A DNA stretch of 64,000 nucleotides. Source: Curtobacterium sp. VKM Ac-1395 (lineage in GTDB: Bacteria > Actinomycetota > Actinomycetes > Actinomycetales > Microbacteriaceae). Under the pieces are notes generated by a model. The model worked only from the letters and a program-made list of their open reading frames with translations, had not been told where the DNA came from and did no database searches. The position numbers and the translations under genes were made by a program. Below are positions 50,301 to 58,141 of the stretch, piece by piece (within the stretch, counting starts at the first letter, position 1; every line of letters begins with the position of its first letter). The DNA is taken from the NCBI RefSeq assembly GCF_015350975.1, contig NZ_JADKRX010000009.1, positions 1-64,000 on the forward strand. The letters run 5' to 3'.

Positions 50301-51903
50301 CGGTGACGACGACGAGCACCGCCGGGGTGGCCGGGAGCCGGTCGACGGACTCGCCGTGCTCCTCGTCGAGGGCACGGGACTCGTCGAGCCGGGACCGCAC
50401 GTGCTCACCACGGCCGGCGCCGGCGTCGCGCCGGGTCGCCACGAGGCCCTCGAGCTCGGCGAGGAGCGTGGACGCCCCCGCGAAGTCGCGCACGAGGCCA
50501 CCGGAACGCAGCGGGCTGTACGGCGAGTCGACGTGGGGCAGCCACTTCAGCCAGCCCCACTGGTCGGTGGTGGTGCCACCGGCGAACGCGGTGACGACGA
50601 GGTCGGCCGGGCTGTGGAGCCCGACGAGCTGCACCACGAGCGACCGGGCGACGTCGTCCGCCGCCAGACCGGTGCCGGCCACGCCGATGGCGCCAGCACG
50701 TTCGAAGGTCTCGATGACGGGGACCGGGCCGACGGTGGCGTACTCGTCGGCGAGGTCCTCGGCACGGTTCCAGTCGTCGACGCTGCCCGAGTTCTTCGAC
50801 GGCATCGTGATGGTGGCACGCGAGGGCAGCGTGCCGGCACCGAACCGGACCTCGAGGAAGGTCGTGTGCTCGGGCTTGCGCGTCCAGAGGAGTTCGGAGC
50901 GGGAGCGCATGGCGGCCGTCACGACCGCCGGCGACGGGGACTCGGCGACCCTGGCCTGGACCTCGCGCTCGCGCTCGGCGGCGAGGCGCGTGCGGGTGTC
51001 GGCGAGCGACTCCTCGAACCGCTGGCGTTCGTCCCGCTTGCGCCGCTTCACCTGGACGCGCTGGTCGATCCAGGTGCCGATCATGATGACCGGCGAGAGC
51101 GCGATGAAGATCAGCGTGTACGGCTGCTTCGTGACGAGGAAGAGCACGGCGCCGAGCACGATCGGCGCCAGGATCGCCAGGATCGGCAACCGGGGCTTCT
51201 CGCCGGGCACCGGGATCTCGGGCAGGGTGAACTGCTTGCCGCGGTGCGCGGGCTCCACGCGTGGGGACCGGGAGAAGGCATCGTGTGCGGGTGCCCCGAC
51301 CGACCCGGGAGCCACGGGCACCCCGGGTGCCGCGAGCGGCACGATCCGCAGGCGGGACTCCCCCACCTGGATCGTCGTGCCGGGTTCGACGAAGGCGCGG
51401 GCGACGAGCCGGCCGTCCACCGCGACGCCGTTCGCGGAGTTGAGGTCGATCACCTCGATCGTGTCGCCGACCATCACCGACGCGTGTCGTCGGGAGACCT
51501 CGTGGTCGCCCGACAGGTAGACCTGCGCCATGGCGTCGCGACCGATCAGGTTCACGCCGTGCGTGAGCGTGTACTCGTGGCCGGCTTCCGGTCCGGAGAG
51601 CACCTGCACGATCGCCGCGGGGGCGTCCTCGACGTCGTCGCCCCGTCGGCGTTCCGTGGCGGGGACGATCTCGACCCGGCAGCCGGACCGCAAAGAGGAC
51701 TCGTGCACGGTCGCTGACGGGTTGAGCAGGCGCGCCTGCGGCCGGTCCGGGAACTGCACGCGCAGCGTCAGAGGGACGTCACCCACCGGACTGCCCGTGG
51801 CGAGCCGGTTGGCCAGGCTGCCGATCGTCGCCGTCACGTCCGCCGTCACGACGACGTCCTGCTCGGTCCCCGCCGTGTCCGCGATGGTCATCTTGAGTTT
51901 CAC
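47395..51903 (-). CDS. type VII secretion FtsK/SpoIIIE ATPase with FHA domain (EccC/EssC-like)
   Basis: The 1502-aa motor of a type VII secretion system. Order: ubiquitin-like (YukD-type) region (1-80), FHA phosphothreonine-binding domain (about 105-190: NLIGRD...SRRHA...NSANGVAVDG), two membrane helices (about 245-290), then three P-loop ATPase modules with Walker A GGTTGSGKS (about 703), GAGGSGKS (about 1024) and GPFGSGRS (about 1303), and Walker B LLVDYKGG and VIVIDEF in the first. The single-chain FHA-EssC layout is nearer Firmicutes EssC than mycobacterial split EccCa/Cb. First gene of the operon; GTG preceded by GGGGGTG. Confidence 0.93.
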   Translation of the reverse strand: MKLKMTIADTAGTEQDVVVTADVTATIGSLANRLATGSPVGDVPLTLRVQFPDRPQARLLNPSATVHESSLRSGCRVEIVPATERRRGDDVEDAPAAIVQVLSGPEAGHEYTLTHGVNLIGRDAMAQVYLSGDHEVSRRHASVMVGDTIEVIDLNSANGVAVDGRLVARAFVEPGTTIQVGESRLRIVPLAAPGVPVAPGSVGAPAHDAFSRSPRVEPAHRGKQFTLPEIPVPGEKPRLPILAILAPIVLGAVLFLVTKQPYTLIFIALSPVIMIGTWIDQRVQVKRRKRDERQRFEESLADTRTRLAAEREREVQARVAESPSPAVVTAAMRSRSELLWTRKPEHTTFLEVRFGAGTLPSRATITMPSKNSGSVDDWNRAEDLADEYATVGPVPVIETFERAGAIGVAGTGLAADDVARSLVVQLVGLHSPADLVVTAFAGGTTTDQWGWLKWLPHVDSPYSPLRSGGLVRDFAGASTLLAELEGLVATRRDAGAGRGEHVRSRLDESRALDEEHGESVDRLPATPAVLVVVTAEAPADRARLVALAEEGADFGVFVLWLAPTQQALPVVCRTYITLDRQSGTATVGFVRTGQAVDLDELDRVDPLEAATVARAIAPVQDTGARVLDETDLPHSVAFVDLYEGDLAGDPAAVVSRWSKNDSLTADWVRGAGREAGGIRAVIGQGPSEPLALDLRAQGPHALVGGTTGSGKSEFLQTWIMGIAAEYAPDRVTFLLVDYKGGAAFAECVGLPHTVGLVTDLNPHLVRRALTSLRAELRYREHLLNERGAKDLVTLEQRGDPAAPPALVIVIDEFAALASEIPEFIDGVIDVAQRGRSLGLHLVMATQRPSGVIKDSLRANTNLRIALRVADEVDSSDVLGVPDAAWFDPGTPGRAAAKTGPGRVLDFQTAYLGGRSDDVVVHEPDVDVQDFPFGPGTMWPSAVRAPRDTTRAKDIERLARTIAAAADRRALSIPRKPWLDQLGETVDLGTLAPSTGAALVIGTLDVPEDQRQSAYAVDLDAAGNVAVIGAGGSGKSTALRAVAVAASAVADRHPVQIHALDFGGGGLSMLEALPTVGSVISGPDDERITRLLTDLEATIADRSTRFAAARTASLTEYRAVTGTAEPRILVLIDGMGAFRNEYEFRPGTLQLFDQVLSLASTGRSLGIHLVMAADRVGAFPTNLQANIGERIVLRLASEIEYNAADVPADVLDDAVPGRGLVDEHELQVAVPAGSADLVVQAAAVEALAASLVERHVPRTPEIRRLPAVVDVGTLGSSVGGRPTIGLADDTLGAVGIPTDGLFVVTGPFGSGRSTTMRTLIGSVTATFPDRPAYLVVGRRSALRDAAAWAELATDSDSADALAGRLATALESGGGTGPEPFIVIENVGDFEGLPAESQVARLIKAARRAGVFVLAEADTVTAPSAWQLFGELKTARAGIALQPEETDGLTLFRTAFPRCTRSDFPLGRGFMVDSGRITRVQVALPAQGGSHRMGDERTGGATVS

Positions 51904-51967
51904 ACGTCACCCCCGTACCGACCATCGTAGAGGACCGCACCGACGGCCTGCGGACTTCTCCACAGGC

Positions 51968-52011
51968 CGGACGGGAGGCTCGTGGCGGCGCCGCCACGAG
52001 CCTCCCGTCCG
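51968..52011. repeat. dispersed palindromic element, copy 2 (perfect 44-bp palindrome)
   Basis: A perfect palindrome without loop, 22 bp per arm, centred at 51989/51990, containing CGTGGCGGCGCCGCCACG. It is a near-copy of 33267-33310. It lies in the 140-bp gap between the EssC-type gene start and the aldo-keto reductase stop, both on the minus strand, so it can terminate the reductase transcript. Confidence 0.88.
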
Positions 52012-52043
52012 CCGTCGGCGCGGGCAGACCCGCGTGGTGCCGC

Positions 52044-52928
52044 CTACGCGCCGGTGCCGATCGCGTCGAGTTCGGCGACCGCGTCGGCCGGCAGCGTGAA
52101 GCCGGCTGCCGCGACGTTGTCGCGGAGGTGGGCCACCGACGAGGTGCCGGGGATCAGGAGGATGTTCGGGGAGCGCTGGAGCAGCCACGCGAGCGCGACG
52201 GTCAGGCGGGGCACGTCCAAGCGGGCTGCGACCGCGTCGAGGGCCTCGGACTGCAGGGGCGAGAACCCGCCGAGCGGGAAGTACGGGACGTACGCGATGC
52301 CCTGCTCGGCGGTGAGGTCGACGAGGGCGTCGTCCTCGCGGCGGGCGAGGTTGTAGAGGTTCTGGACACAGACCACGGGGGCGATGCCCTGCGCTTCGGC
52401 GAGCTGTTCGGCGGTCACGGTCGAGACGCCGAGGTGGTTGATCAGGCCCTGCTGCTGGAGCTCCGCGAGTGCCTCGAACTGGGGGGCGATCGAGCCGGGC
52501 TGCGGCGCGTCGAAGCCACCCATGCGGAGGTTCACGACGTCGAGCCGCTCCACGCCGAGCCGCTCGAGGTTGCCGTGCACCTGCTCGACGAGCTCGTGCG
52601 GCTCGCGGGCGTTCGGCCAGCCGCCCTTCGCGTCGCGTCGGGCACCGACCTTCGTCACGATGCGGAGGTCCGCCGGGTACGGGTGGAGGGCCTCGCGGAT
52701 GATCTCGTTCGTGACGTGCGGGCCGTAGTAGTCCGACGTGTCGATGTGCGTGATGCCGAGCTCGACCACCGTGCGGAGGACGCGGATCGCCTCGTCACGG
52801 TCGGCCGGTGGTCCGAAGACCCCCTTGCCGGCCAGCTGCATCGCGCCGTACCCGACGCGGGTGAGTTCGAGGTCGTCGGCGAGGCGGAAGGTGCCACCGG
52901 GGAGGGTCGTGTTCGTCATGGTGTCCAC
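52044..52928 (-). CDS. aldo-keto reductase (YdbC/PdxI-like)
   Basis: A 294-aa NADPH-dependent TIM-barrel reductase. Catalytic Asp63 (HIDTSDYYG), Tyr68 and Lys93 (VTKVG) are present; the fourth residue, normally His, is replaced in VVNLRMGG (around Asn133-Arg135), as in the YdbC/PdxI branch that reduces pyridoxal. A GTG at 52928 has GGAG four bases upstream; the ATG at 52919 is an alternative. Isolated gene. Confidence 0.87.
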   Translation of the reverse strand: MDTMTNTTLPGGTFRLADDLELTRVGYGAMQLAGKGVFGPPADRDEAIRVLRTVVELGITHIDTSDYYGPHVTNEIIREALHPYPADLRIVTKVGARRDAKGGWPNAREPHELVEQVHGNLERLGVERLDVVNLRMGGFDAPQPGSIAPQFEALAELQQQGLINHLGVSTVTAEQLAEAQGIAPVVCVQNLYNLARREDDALVDLTAEQGIAYVPYFPLGGFSPLQSEALDAVAARLDVPRLTVALAWLLQRSPNILLIPGTSSVAHLRDNVAAAGFTLPADAVAELDAIGTGA

Positions 52929-52964
52929 GATGCTCCGCCCACGCTGATCGTGGCAGGCCCGGTG

Positions 52965-53291
52965 TCAGGCGCGGTGTCCGACGACGCGGCGGACGGCGTC
53001 CTCGACTCGTCCACGGCGGACGTCGAGGTCGACGGGCTCCAGCAGTGCTCCGGCGGGCAGGGACGTCTCGGCGGCGACGATGCCCAGGACGTACGCCAGG
53101 AGCTCGGCGGGGTCGAACTCGTCCGGGTCGGCCGCTCCCCCACCGGACTCCGCCAGCAGCGCGATCGCGGCGACGACGTCCGGCTCGTCGAGGGTCGGGA
53201 CCCGCGCGCCGCCGAACACCCGCGCGGTCAACTCGCCCGCGAACCGCGGGAGGTCGTCCGGGTCGAACCGCGCACCGCCGAGGATCACCAT
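52965..53291 (-). CDS. hypothetical protein, 108 aa
   Basis: A small acidic soluble protein (MVILGGARFDPDDLPRFAGELTA...), mostly helical, with no cysteine, signal peptide or membrane helix. It reads with normal local codon use and lies 9 bp upstream (in the transcript, downstream) of a membrane protein gene on the same strand, so it is probably real and the third gene of a short operon. I do not recognise a family. Confidence 0.6.
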   Translation of the reverse strand: MVILGGARFDPDDLPRFAGELTARVFGGARVPTLDEPDVVAAIALLAESGGGAADPDEFDPAELLAYVLGIVAAETSLPAGALLEPVDLDVRRGRVEDAVRRVVGHRA

Positions 53292-53300
53292 GGAGCGATC

Positions 53301-53816
53301 CTACGGAGCGGGTCGGCGGACGGGCTTCGGGAACGTGGAGCGCATGTGGTCGGAGGTGAGCACGTCACCGATCCCGACCATCAGGACCGAGAACAGGATC
53401 TGCTCGACGACCATCCAGAACGGGTAGAGGCCGGGGATCGCCGCGATGATGAGCGTCACGATCGGGAAGACGCGGCTGAACAGGCGGAGCCGCTGGTACG
53501 CCCAGTAGTAGCCGAGCTGCGCCCGCCAGGCGAAGACGTAGAGCGTCAGGGTGATGAGCAGCACGACGGTCGCACGGAACCACACGGCCCACGGCACCGT
53601 CTGGCCGAGGTGGGTGAGCACGACGGCGATCACGATCGCCGCCAGGCCCACGACGGTCTCCGCGACGAGCAGCCAGCGGATCCACCGGAACGAGCGCACG
53701 GTGTCCGGGTGCGCGAGCATGTCCTGCCGGATGACGTAGCCCGCCTGGCGTCCGCCGGCGAGACGGTCGAGCCGCAGCCGGCACCACACCCGGTCGGCGA
53801 GGGAAGGCAGCGTCAC
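53301..53816 (-). CDS. membrane protein with three to four helices, unknown function
   Basis: A 171-aa protein with a soluble N-terminus (about 45 residues), predicted helices at about 48-70, 80-98, 112-130 and 135-150, and a basic tail. The GTG start overlaps the stop of the DM13-like gene by GTGA. No recognised family. Coupled to the secreted protein before it, so they may work together at the membrane. Confidence 0.7.
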   Translation of the reverse strand: MTLPSLADRVWCRLRLDRLAGGRQAGYVIRQDMLAHPDTVRSFRWIRWLLVAETVVGLAAIVIAVVLTHLGQTVPWAVWFRATVVLLITLTLYVFAWRAQLGYYWAYQRLRLFSRVFPIVTLIIAAIPGLYPFWMVVEQILFSVLMVGIGDVLTSDHMRSTFPKPVRRPAP

Positions 53817-54382
53817 CCGACCATCGTGCCGTATGCGGGCAGCAGTTCCGCACCACCCATGATCGTGGTGGTGTTCCAGTCGAGGACGACGAGCGAGTGC
53901 ACCGGGTCCGGCAGGATCTGCGGGATGCTGACCTCGATCACGGCGGTCGTCGCGCCGTGCGGGACGACGCCGACCTCGACCGGGTTGCCGTCCGGCACCC
54001 AGCGTGCGCCGCGCCGACCGGCGATGACGTCGCCGGCGGTCAGCTGCACGCGGATGTCGGCCGTGGTCAGGTCGGTGGCGAAGTCGGTGATCGTCACCCG
54101 GACGCTCCGCTCGCCGGACCGGACGACCTCGACCCGTCCGGTCGTACGGGCGCCGATCGGCACGATCTCGCCCTCGACGGGCAGGCCGGTGCGGTACCAG
54201 GGCTCGTCCACCGGGGGCAGCGTGGGTGCCGCCGACGGGGTGTCCCGCACGAGGGGCTCCGGGGTGGACCGGCCGGTCGGGACCGGGAGCGACAGCAGCA
54301 CGGCGACGGCGACCACGCCGGCGAGGACGCTCACGCCACCCGCGATCCGTCCGGCGCGCGCGGAGCCCGACGGGGGTGACAT
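53813..54382 (-). CDS. membrane-anchored DM13-like domain protein
   Basis: A 189-aa protein with an N-terminal membrane anchor (about 12-33), a Pro-rich linker, and a C-terminal beta domain (about 70-188) that resembles DM13: IGARTTGRVEVVRSG, DIRVQLT, and HSLVVLDWNTTTIMGGAEL. DM13 domains are thought to take part in extracellular redox or binding; the typical Cys is absent. Function unknown. Confidence 0.6.
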   Translation of the reverse strand: MSPPSGSARAGRIAGGVSVLAGVVAVAVLLSLPVPTGRSTPEPLVRDTPSAAPTLPPVDEPWYRTGLPVEGEIVPIGARTTGRVEVVRSGERSVRVTITDFATDLTTADIRVQLTAGDVIAGRRGARWVPDGNPVEVGVVPHGATTAVIEVSIPQILPDPVHSLVVLDWNTTTIMGGAELLPAYGTMVG

Positions 54383-54429
54383 GCACGGATCGTACGCCGG
54401 ACGGGGGACGACGGCGAGGGCCCGCCGAC

Positions 54430-54475
54430 GGTCCCGGGGACGAGCGGGTCCCGGGGACGAGCGGGTCCCGGGAAC
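54430..54475. repeat. 16-bp tandem repeat
   Basis: Three near copies of GTCCCGGGGACGAGCG between the DM13-like gene and the der terminator. Noncoding. Confidence 0.8.
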
Positions 54476-54478
54476 GAC

Positions 54479-54512
54479 GACGGCCGCCGGGGGCGTCGCC
54501 CCGGCGGCCGTC
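54479..54512 (-). terminator. terminator after der
   Basis: A perfect 14-bp GC-rich stem (54479-54492 with 54499-54512) and 6-nt loop, 18 bp beyond the der stop. Confidence 0.7.
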
Positions 54513-54529
54513 TGTCGTGCTGGTTCGGA

Positions 54530-56056
54530 TCAGGTGCGCTTCCGGCGCTCGCGGACACGCATGTTCACGGTGATCGGCGTGCCGGCGAAGCCCCAGACCT
54601 CGCGCAGACGCCGCGTGATGAACCGGCGGTACTGCGGGTCGAGGAACTGGGTCGTGAAGAGCACGAACGTCGGCGGCTGGCTGGCTGCCTGCGTGCCGAA
54701 CAGGATCCGGGGCTGGCGGCCACCGCGCACCGGGTGCGGGTGCTCCTGCACGAGCTCGGCGATGAAGGCGTTGACCTTGCCGGTCGGGATGCGGGTGTCC
54801 CACGACTCGAGCGCGGTCTCGAGGGCCGGGACGAGGCGTTCGAGGTGCCGACCGGTGCGCGCCGAGATGTTCACGCGCGGGGCCCAGGCGACGTGCGCGA
54901 GGTCCTGCTCGATCTCGCGCTCGAGGTAGCGGCGGCGCTCGTCGTCGAGGAGGTCCCACTTGTTGTAGGCCAGGACGAGGGCACGACCGGACTCGAGGAC
55001 CAGGTCGATGATGCGGAGGTCCTGCACGGAGACCGGCTCGGTGACGTCGAGGACGACGACGGCGACCTCGGCCTTCTCGAGCGCGGCGGTGGTGCGGAGC
55101 GAGGCGTAGAAGTCGGCGCCCTGCTGCAGGTGCACGCGCTTGCGGATGCCGGCGGTGTCGACGAAGCGCCAGACGCGGCCGCCGAGTTCGACCTGCTCGT
55201 CCACCGGGTCGCGGGTGGTGCCGGCGAGCTCGTTGACGACGACGCGCTCTTCACCGGCGGCCTTGTTGAGCAGTGAGCTCTTGCCGACGTTCGGTCGACC
55301 GAGGATCGCGACGCGACGCGGGCCGCCGAGCTCCTGCTTGGCGACGGCGGAGATCTCCGGCAGCGTCGAGATGATGAGGTCGAGGAGGTCCGCGACACTA
55401 CGGCCGTGCAGCGCCGACACGGGATGCGGTTCGCCGAGCCCGAGGTTCCACAGCTCGAAGGCGTCGAGGTCGCGACGCTCGTCGTCGGACTTGTTCGCCA
55501 CGACGATGACGGGCTTGTCCGTGCCGCGGAGCATCTTGACGACGTGCTCGTCGGTCGCGGTGATGCCGACCGTCACGTCGACCACGAACAGGACGGCGTC
55601 GGCGAGGTCGATGGCGACCTCGGCCTGGAGCGCCACCGAGGCGTTGATGCCCTTGGCGTCCGGCTCCCACCCGCCGGTGTCGACGAGGGTGAAGCGCCGG
55701 TCGTTCCACTCGGCCTTGTAGCTGACGCGGTCACGCGTGACCCCGGGGACGTCCTGCACGACGGCCTCTCGGCGACCGAGGATGCGGTTCACGAGCGCCG
55801 ACTTGCCGACGTTCGGGCGGCCGACGATCGCCAGCACGGGCAGCGCCGGCAGGTACGCGATGCCGTCCGGGCCGAGCTGCGCGGTCTCGAGGAGCGCGAC
55901 GTCTTCCTCGTCGAGGTCGTAGTCCTCGAGCCCGGCGCGGAGCGCGGTCGCCCGCTGCTCGGCCTCGGACTCGTCGAGGCTCGCGAGTCGGTCGCCCAGT
56001 GACTCGTCGTACTCCGGGAAGTCGTCGTGCTCTGGTCCGTTGTCCGGTTGCGCCAT
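54530..56056 (-). CDS. der: ribosome-assembly GTPase Der (EngA)
   Basis: A 508-aa essential GTPase for 50S subunit maturation with two tandem G domains. G1 motifs are GRPNVGKS at about 88 and 254, G3 DTGGWE and DTAGIR, G4 NKSD and NKWD; the KH-like domain closes the protein ([19 protein letters not shown]...). An N-terminal acidic extension of about 70 residues is typical of actinobacterial Der. AAGGA lies before the ATG. End of the cmk-der unit. Confidence 0.97.
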   Translation of the reverse strand: MAQPDNGPEHDDFPEYDESLGDRLASLDESEAEQRATALRAGLEDYDLDEEDVALLETAQLGPDGIAYLPALPVLAIVGRPNVGKSALVNRILGRREAVVQDVPGVTRDRVSYKAEWNDRRFTLVDTGGWEPDAKGINASVALQAEVAIDLADAVLFVVDVTVGITATDEHVVKMLRGTDKPVIVVANKSDDERRDLDAFELWNLGLGEPHPVSALHGRSVADLLDLIISTLPEISAVAKQELGGPRRVAILGRPNVGKSSLLNKAAGEERVVVNELAGTTRDPVDEQVELGGRVWRFVDTAGIRKRVHLQQGADFYASLRTTAALEKAEVAVVVLDVTEPVSVQDLRIIDLVLESGRALVLAYNKWDLLDDERRRYLEREIEQDLAHVAWAPRVNISARTGRHLERLVPALETALESWDTRIPTGKVNAFIAELVQEHPHPVRGGRQPRILFGTQAASQPPTFVLFTTQFLDPQYRRFITRRLREVWGFAGTPITVNMRVRERRKRT

Positions 56057-56097
56057 GGTGGGTTCCTTGCCGGCGACCCTGTGGTCGCGTGTGTGTG

Positions 56098-56961
56098 TCA
56101 GTGTCCGGCCGTACGGGCCAGGTCAACGACCGCCTGGACGGTCTGGTCGAAGTCGAGGTCGGTGGAGTCGAGCGTCGTGACGCCGTCCGCGGCGTTCATG
56201 AAGTCGACGACCTTCGCGTCGGCGGCGTCTCGTCGGGCGAGTGCTGCCGAGGTGTCGGCGGCCGACTGGGTCGAGACCTCTGCCGAGCGCCGTGCCATCC
56301 TAACCTGTTCGTCGGCGGTCAGCAGGATGCGGACCTCGGCGTCGGGTGCGACGACGGTCGTGATGTCGCGGCCCTCGGTGATGATGCCCTTGGCGTCGGT
56401 CGTGCGCATGATGGTCCGGAAGAGCTGCACCAGGCGCGAGCGGACCTCCGGGAGCTTGGCGATGTGCGCCACCGCGGCGGTCACGTCCGGGGTGCGGATG
56501 GCCTCGGTCACGTCGGTGTCCCCGACGCGGACGAAGTAGGCGTCGGGGTCGGTGCCGATCGTGTAGTCGAAGGTGTCCCAGCTCGCCAGGACGGCCGCGG
56601 GGTCGTCGAGGTCGACCTGCTGCTGGAGCGCGTGCCACGCCAGCGCACGGTAGGCGGCGCCGGTGTCCTGGTACCCGAAGCCGAGCACGCGGGCAGCGGC
56701 GCGGGAGACGCTCGACTTGCCGCTGCCGGCGGGACCGTCCACGGCGATGACGAACTTCGCCACGTAGGCGCCGTCCGCCAGCCCGGCAGGCATCGGGTCG
56801 CGGGTCAGGCCCGGCTCGCCGCCGCCCAGCCCGTCGGTGCCGCCGGAGGGTCCGGTCACCGGGCCCGGCTGGTCGCCGGGGGTGGGGAGACCGGTGTCGG
56901 GGCCGCTGGGCCCCCCGGTGATCCCGGAGTCGTTGGTGCGTCCGTCCACGTTCAGGCCCAT
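56098..56961 (-). CDS. cmk: cytidylate kinase
   Basis: A 287-aa (d)CMP kinase supplying CDP/dCDP. P-loop GPAGSGKSS at about 76-84; [13 protein letters not shown] and [15 protein letters not shown] are the CMP-binding motifs (DTGA, GRD). An N-terminal extension of about 65 residues, Gly/Pro/Asp rich and disordered, precedes the catalytic core (usual length about 225). ATG 56961 has GGAGG upstream and overlaps tyrA by 10 bases; an internal ATG at 56793 would remove the extension. Classic neighbour of der. Confidence 0.94.
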   Translation of the reverse strand: MGLNVDGRTNDSGITGGPSGPDTGLPTPGDQPGPVTGPSGGTDGLGGGEPGLTRDPMPAGLADGAYVAKFVIAVDGPAGSGKSSVSRAAARVLGFGYQDTGAAYRALAWHALQQQVDLDDPAAVLASWDTFDYTIGTDPDAYFVRVGDTDVTEAIRTPDVTAAVAHIAKLPEVRSRLVQLFRTIMRTTDAKGIITEGRDITTVVAPDAEVRILLTADEQVRMARRSAEVSTQSAADTSAALARRDAADAKVVDFMNAADGVTTLDSTDLDFDQTVQAVVDLARTAGH

Positions 56962-58076
56962 GCTGCTGCGATCCTCCATCCGCGACCCTCGAGTTCCTCG
57001 ATGAGCCGCTGTTCCTGCTCGGGGACGACCGACACCTCGACGATGCCGATCGGTGCGCCCGGTGAGTGCTCGAGGCGCAGGTCCTCGAGGTTGATGCCGA
57101 TCTCGCCGATGGTGGTCAGCAGATCGGCGATCTGCCCGGGTCGGTCGTCGACGAGGACGACGACCTGGGCGAACCGTCTGGTGGTGCCGTGCTTGCCCGG
57201 CAGGCGTTCGACGCCGCGGTTGCCCGACGCCATCGTCTCGGCGATCGTCCGCGGTGCGCCCGGGGCGTCCGGGTCGTCGAGGGCGTCGATCAGCCGGCTG
57301 AGTTCGCCCTGCAGGTCGACCAGCACGGGCCGGATGTGCGCGGCGTTCGCACCGATGATCTGGACCCAGAGTCCGGGGTCGCTCGACGCGACGCGGGTGA
57401 CGTCACGCACGCCGCCGCCGGCCAGTCCCAGTGCGGCTTCGGGGGCGTCACGCAGTCGGGACGCCATCAGCGTGGACACGAGCTGCGGCACGTGGGACAT
57501 GATCGCGACGGCCTGGTCGTGCGGGCCGGGCTCCATCGGGACCACGGTCGCACCGAGGTCGAGCGCGAGGGCCTCGACCACGGCGGCGCGTCGGTACGTG
57601 ATGTCGTCGTGCCCGGCGATGACCCAGGGCCGACCGATGAACAGGTCGGCGCGCGCGGCCGTGGGACCGCTGCGCTCGCGGCCGGCCATGGGGTGAGAGC
57701 CGATGTAGCGGGAGACGTCGGCACCGGTGGCCCGCAGCCGCTCGAGCGGGACCGACTTCACGCTGGCGACGTCGGTCACGACGGCCTCGGGGTGGGCGGC
57801 CAGCTCGCGGGCGACGACCTGCGCCGTGACGTCCGGCGGGACCGCGACGACGACGAGTTCGGGGGCGTCGTGTTCCGTCGGTCGACGACCGGCGCCGTAG
57901 TCGACGGCGAGCGCCAGCGCCGCCGGGGAGACGTCGTCGAGGATGACGTCGACGCCCTGCTGCCGGAGGCCGAGGCCGATCGACGCGCCGAGCAGACCGG
58001 TGCCGACGATCCGGACGGGTCCCCGCAGACGGCGGTCGACCTCGGGGGTCGGGTCGTGCGGGGTGGGCGTGGTCAC
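56952..58076 (-). CDS. tyrA: prephenate dehydrogenase
   Basis: A 374-aa NAD-dependent enzyme of tyrosine synthesis. [10 protein letters not shown] (25-34) is the nucleotide motif, followed by DVASVK, HPMAGRE (substrate-binding His) and a helical dimerisation domain. The last 75 residues form an ACT domain ([29 protein letters not shown]) that would give feedback inhibition by tyrosine. GTG start. Between rluB and cmk as usual in actinobacteria. Confidence 0.95.
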   Translation of the reverse strand: MTTPTPHDPTPEVDRRLRGPVRIVGTGLLGASIGLGLRQQGVDVILDDVSPAALALAVDYGAGRRPTEHDAPELVVVAVPPDVTAQVVARELAAHPEAVVTDVASVKSVPLERLRATGADVSRYIGSHPMAGRERSGPTAARADLFIGRPWVIAGHDDITYRRAAVVEALALDLGATVVPMEPGPHDQAVAIMSHVPQLVSTLMASRLRDAPEAALGLAGGGVRDVTRVASSDPGLWVQIIGANAAHIRPVLVDLQGELSRLIDALDDPDAPGAPRTIAETMASGNRGVERLPGKHGTTRRFAQVVVLVDDRPGQIADLLTTIGEIGINLEDLRLEHSPGAPIGIVEVSVVPEQEQRLIEELEGRGWRIAAAWA

Positions 58077-58090
58077 GCCGCAAGCCTACC

Positions 58091-58125
58091 GACCGAGGCC
58101 GGACGCACAGCGCCCGGCCTCGGTC
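58091..58125 (-). terminator. terminator after rluB
   Basis: A perfect 12-bp stem (58091-58102 with 58114-58125) with an 11-nt loop, in the 65-bp gap between the rluB stop and the tyrA start; it would allow tyrA its own promoter. Confidence 0.6.
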
Positions 58126-58141
58126 GCGGGTCGACCGTCGG

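Noticed and set aside
49141-51717. 858-codon open frame opposite the EssC-type gene
   Set aside because: Shadow frame; no motif, biased composition, and opposite a well-supported ATPase.
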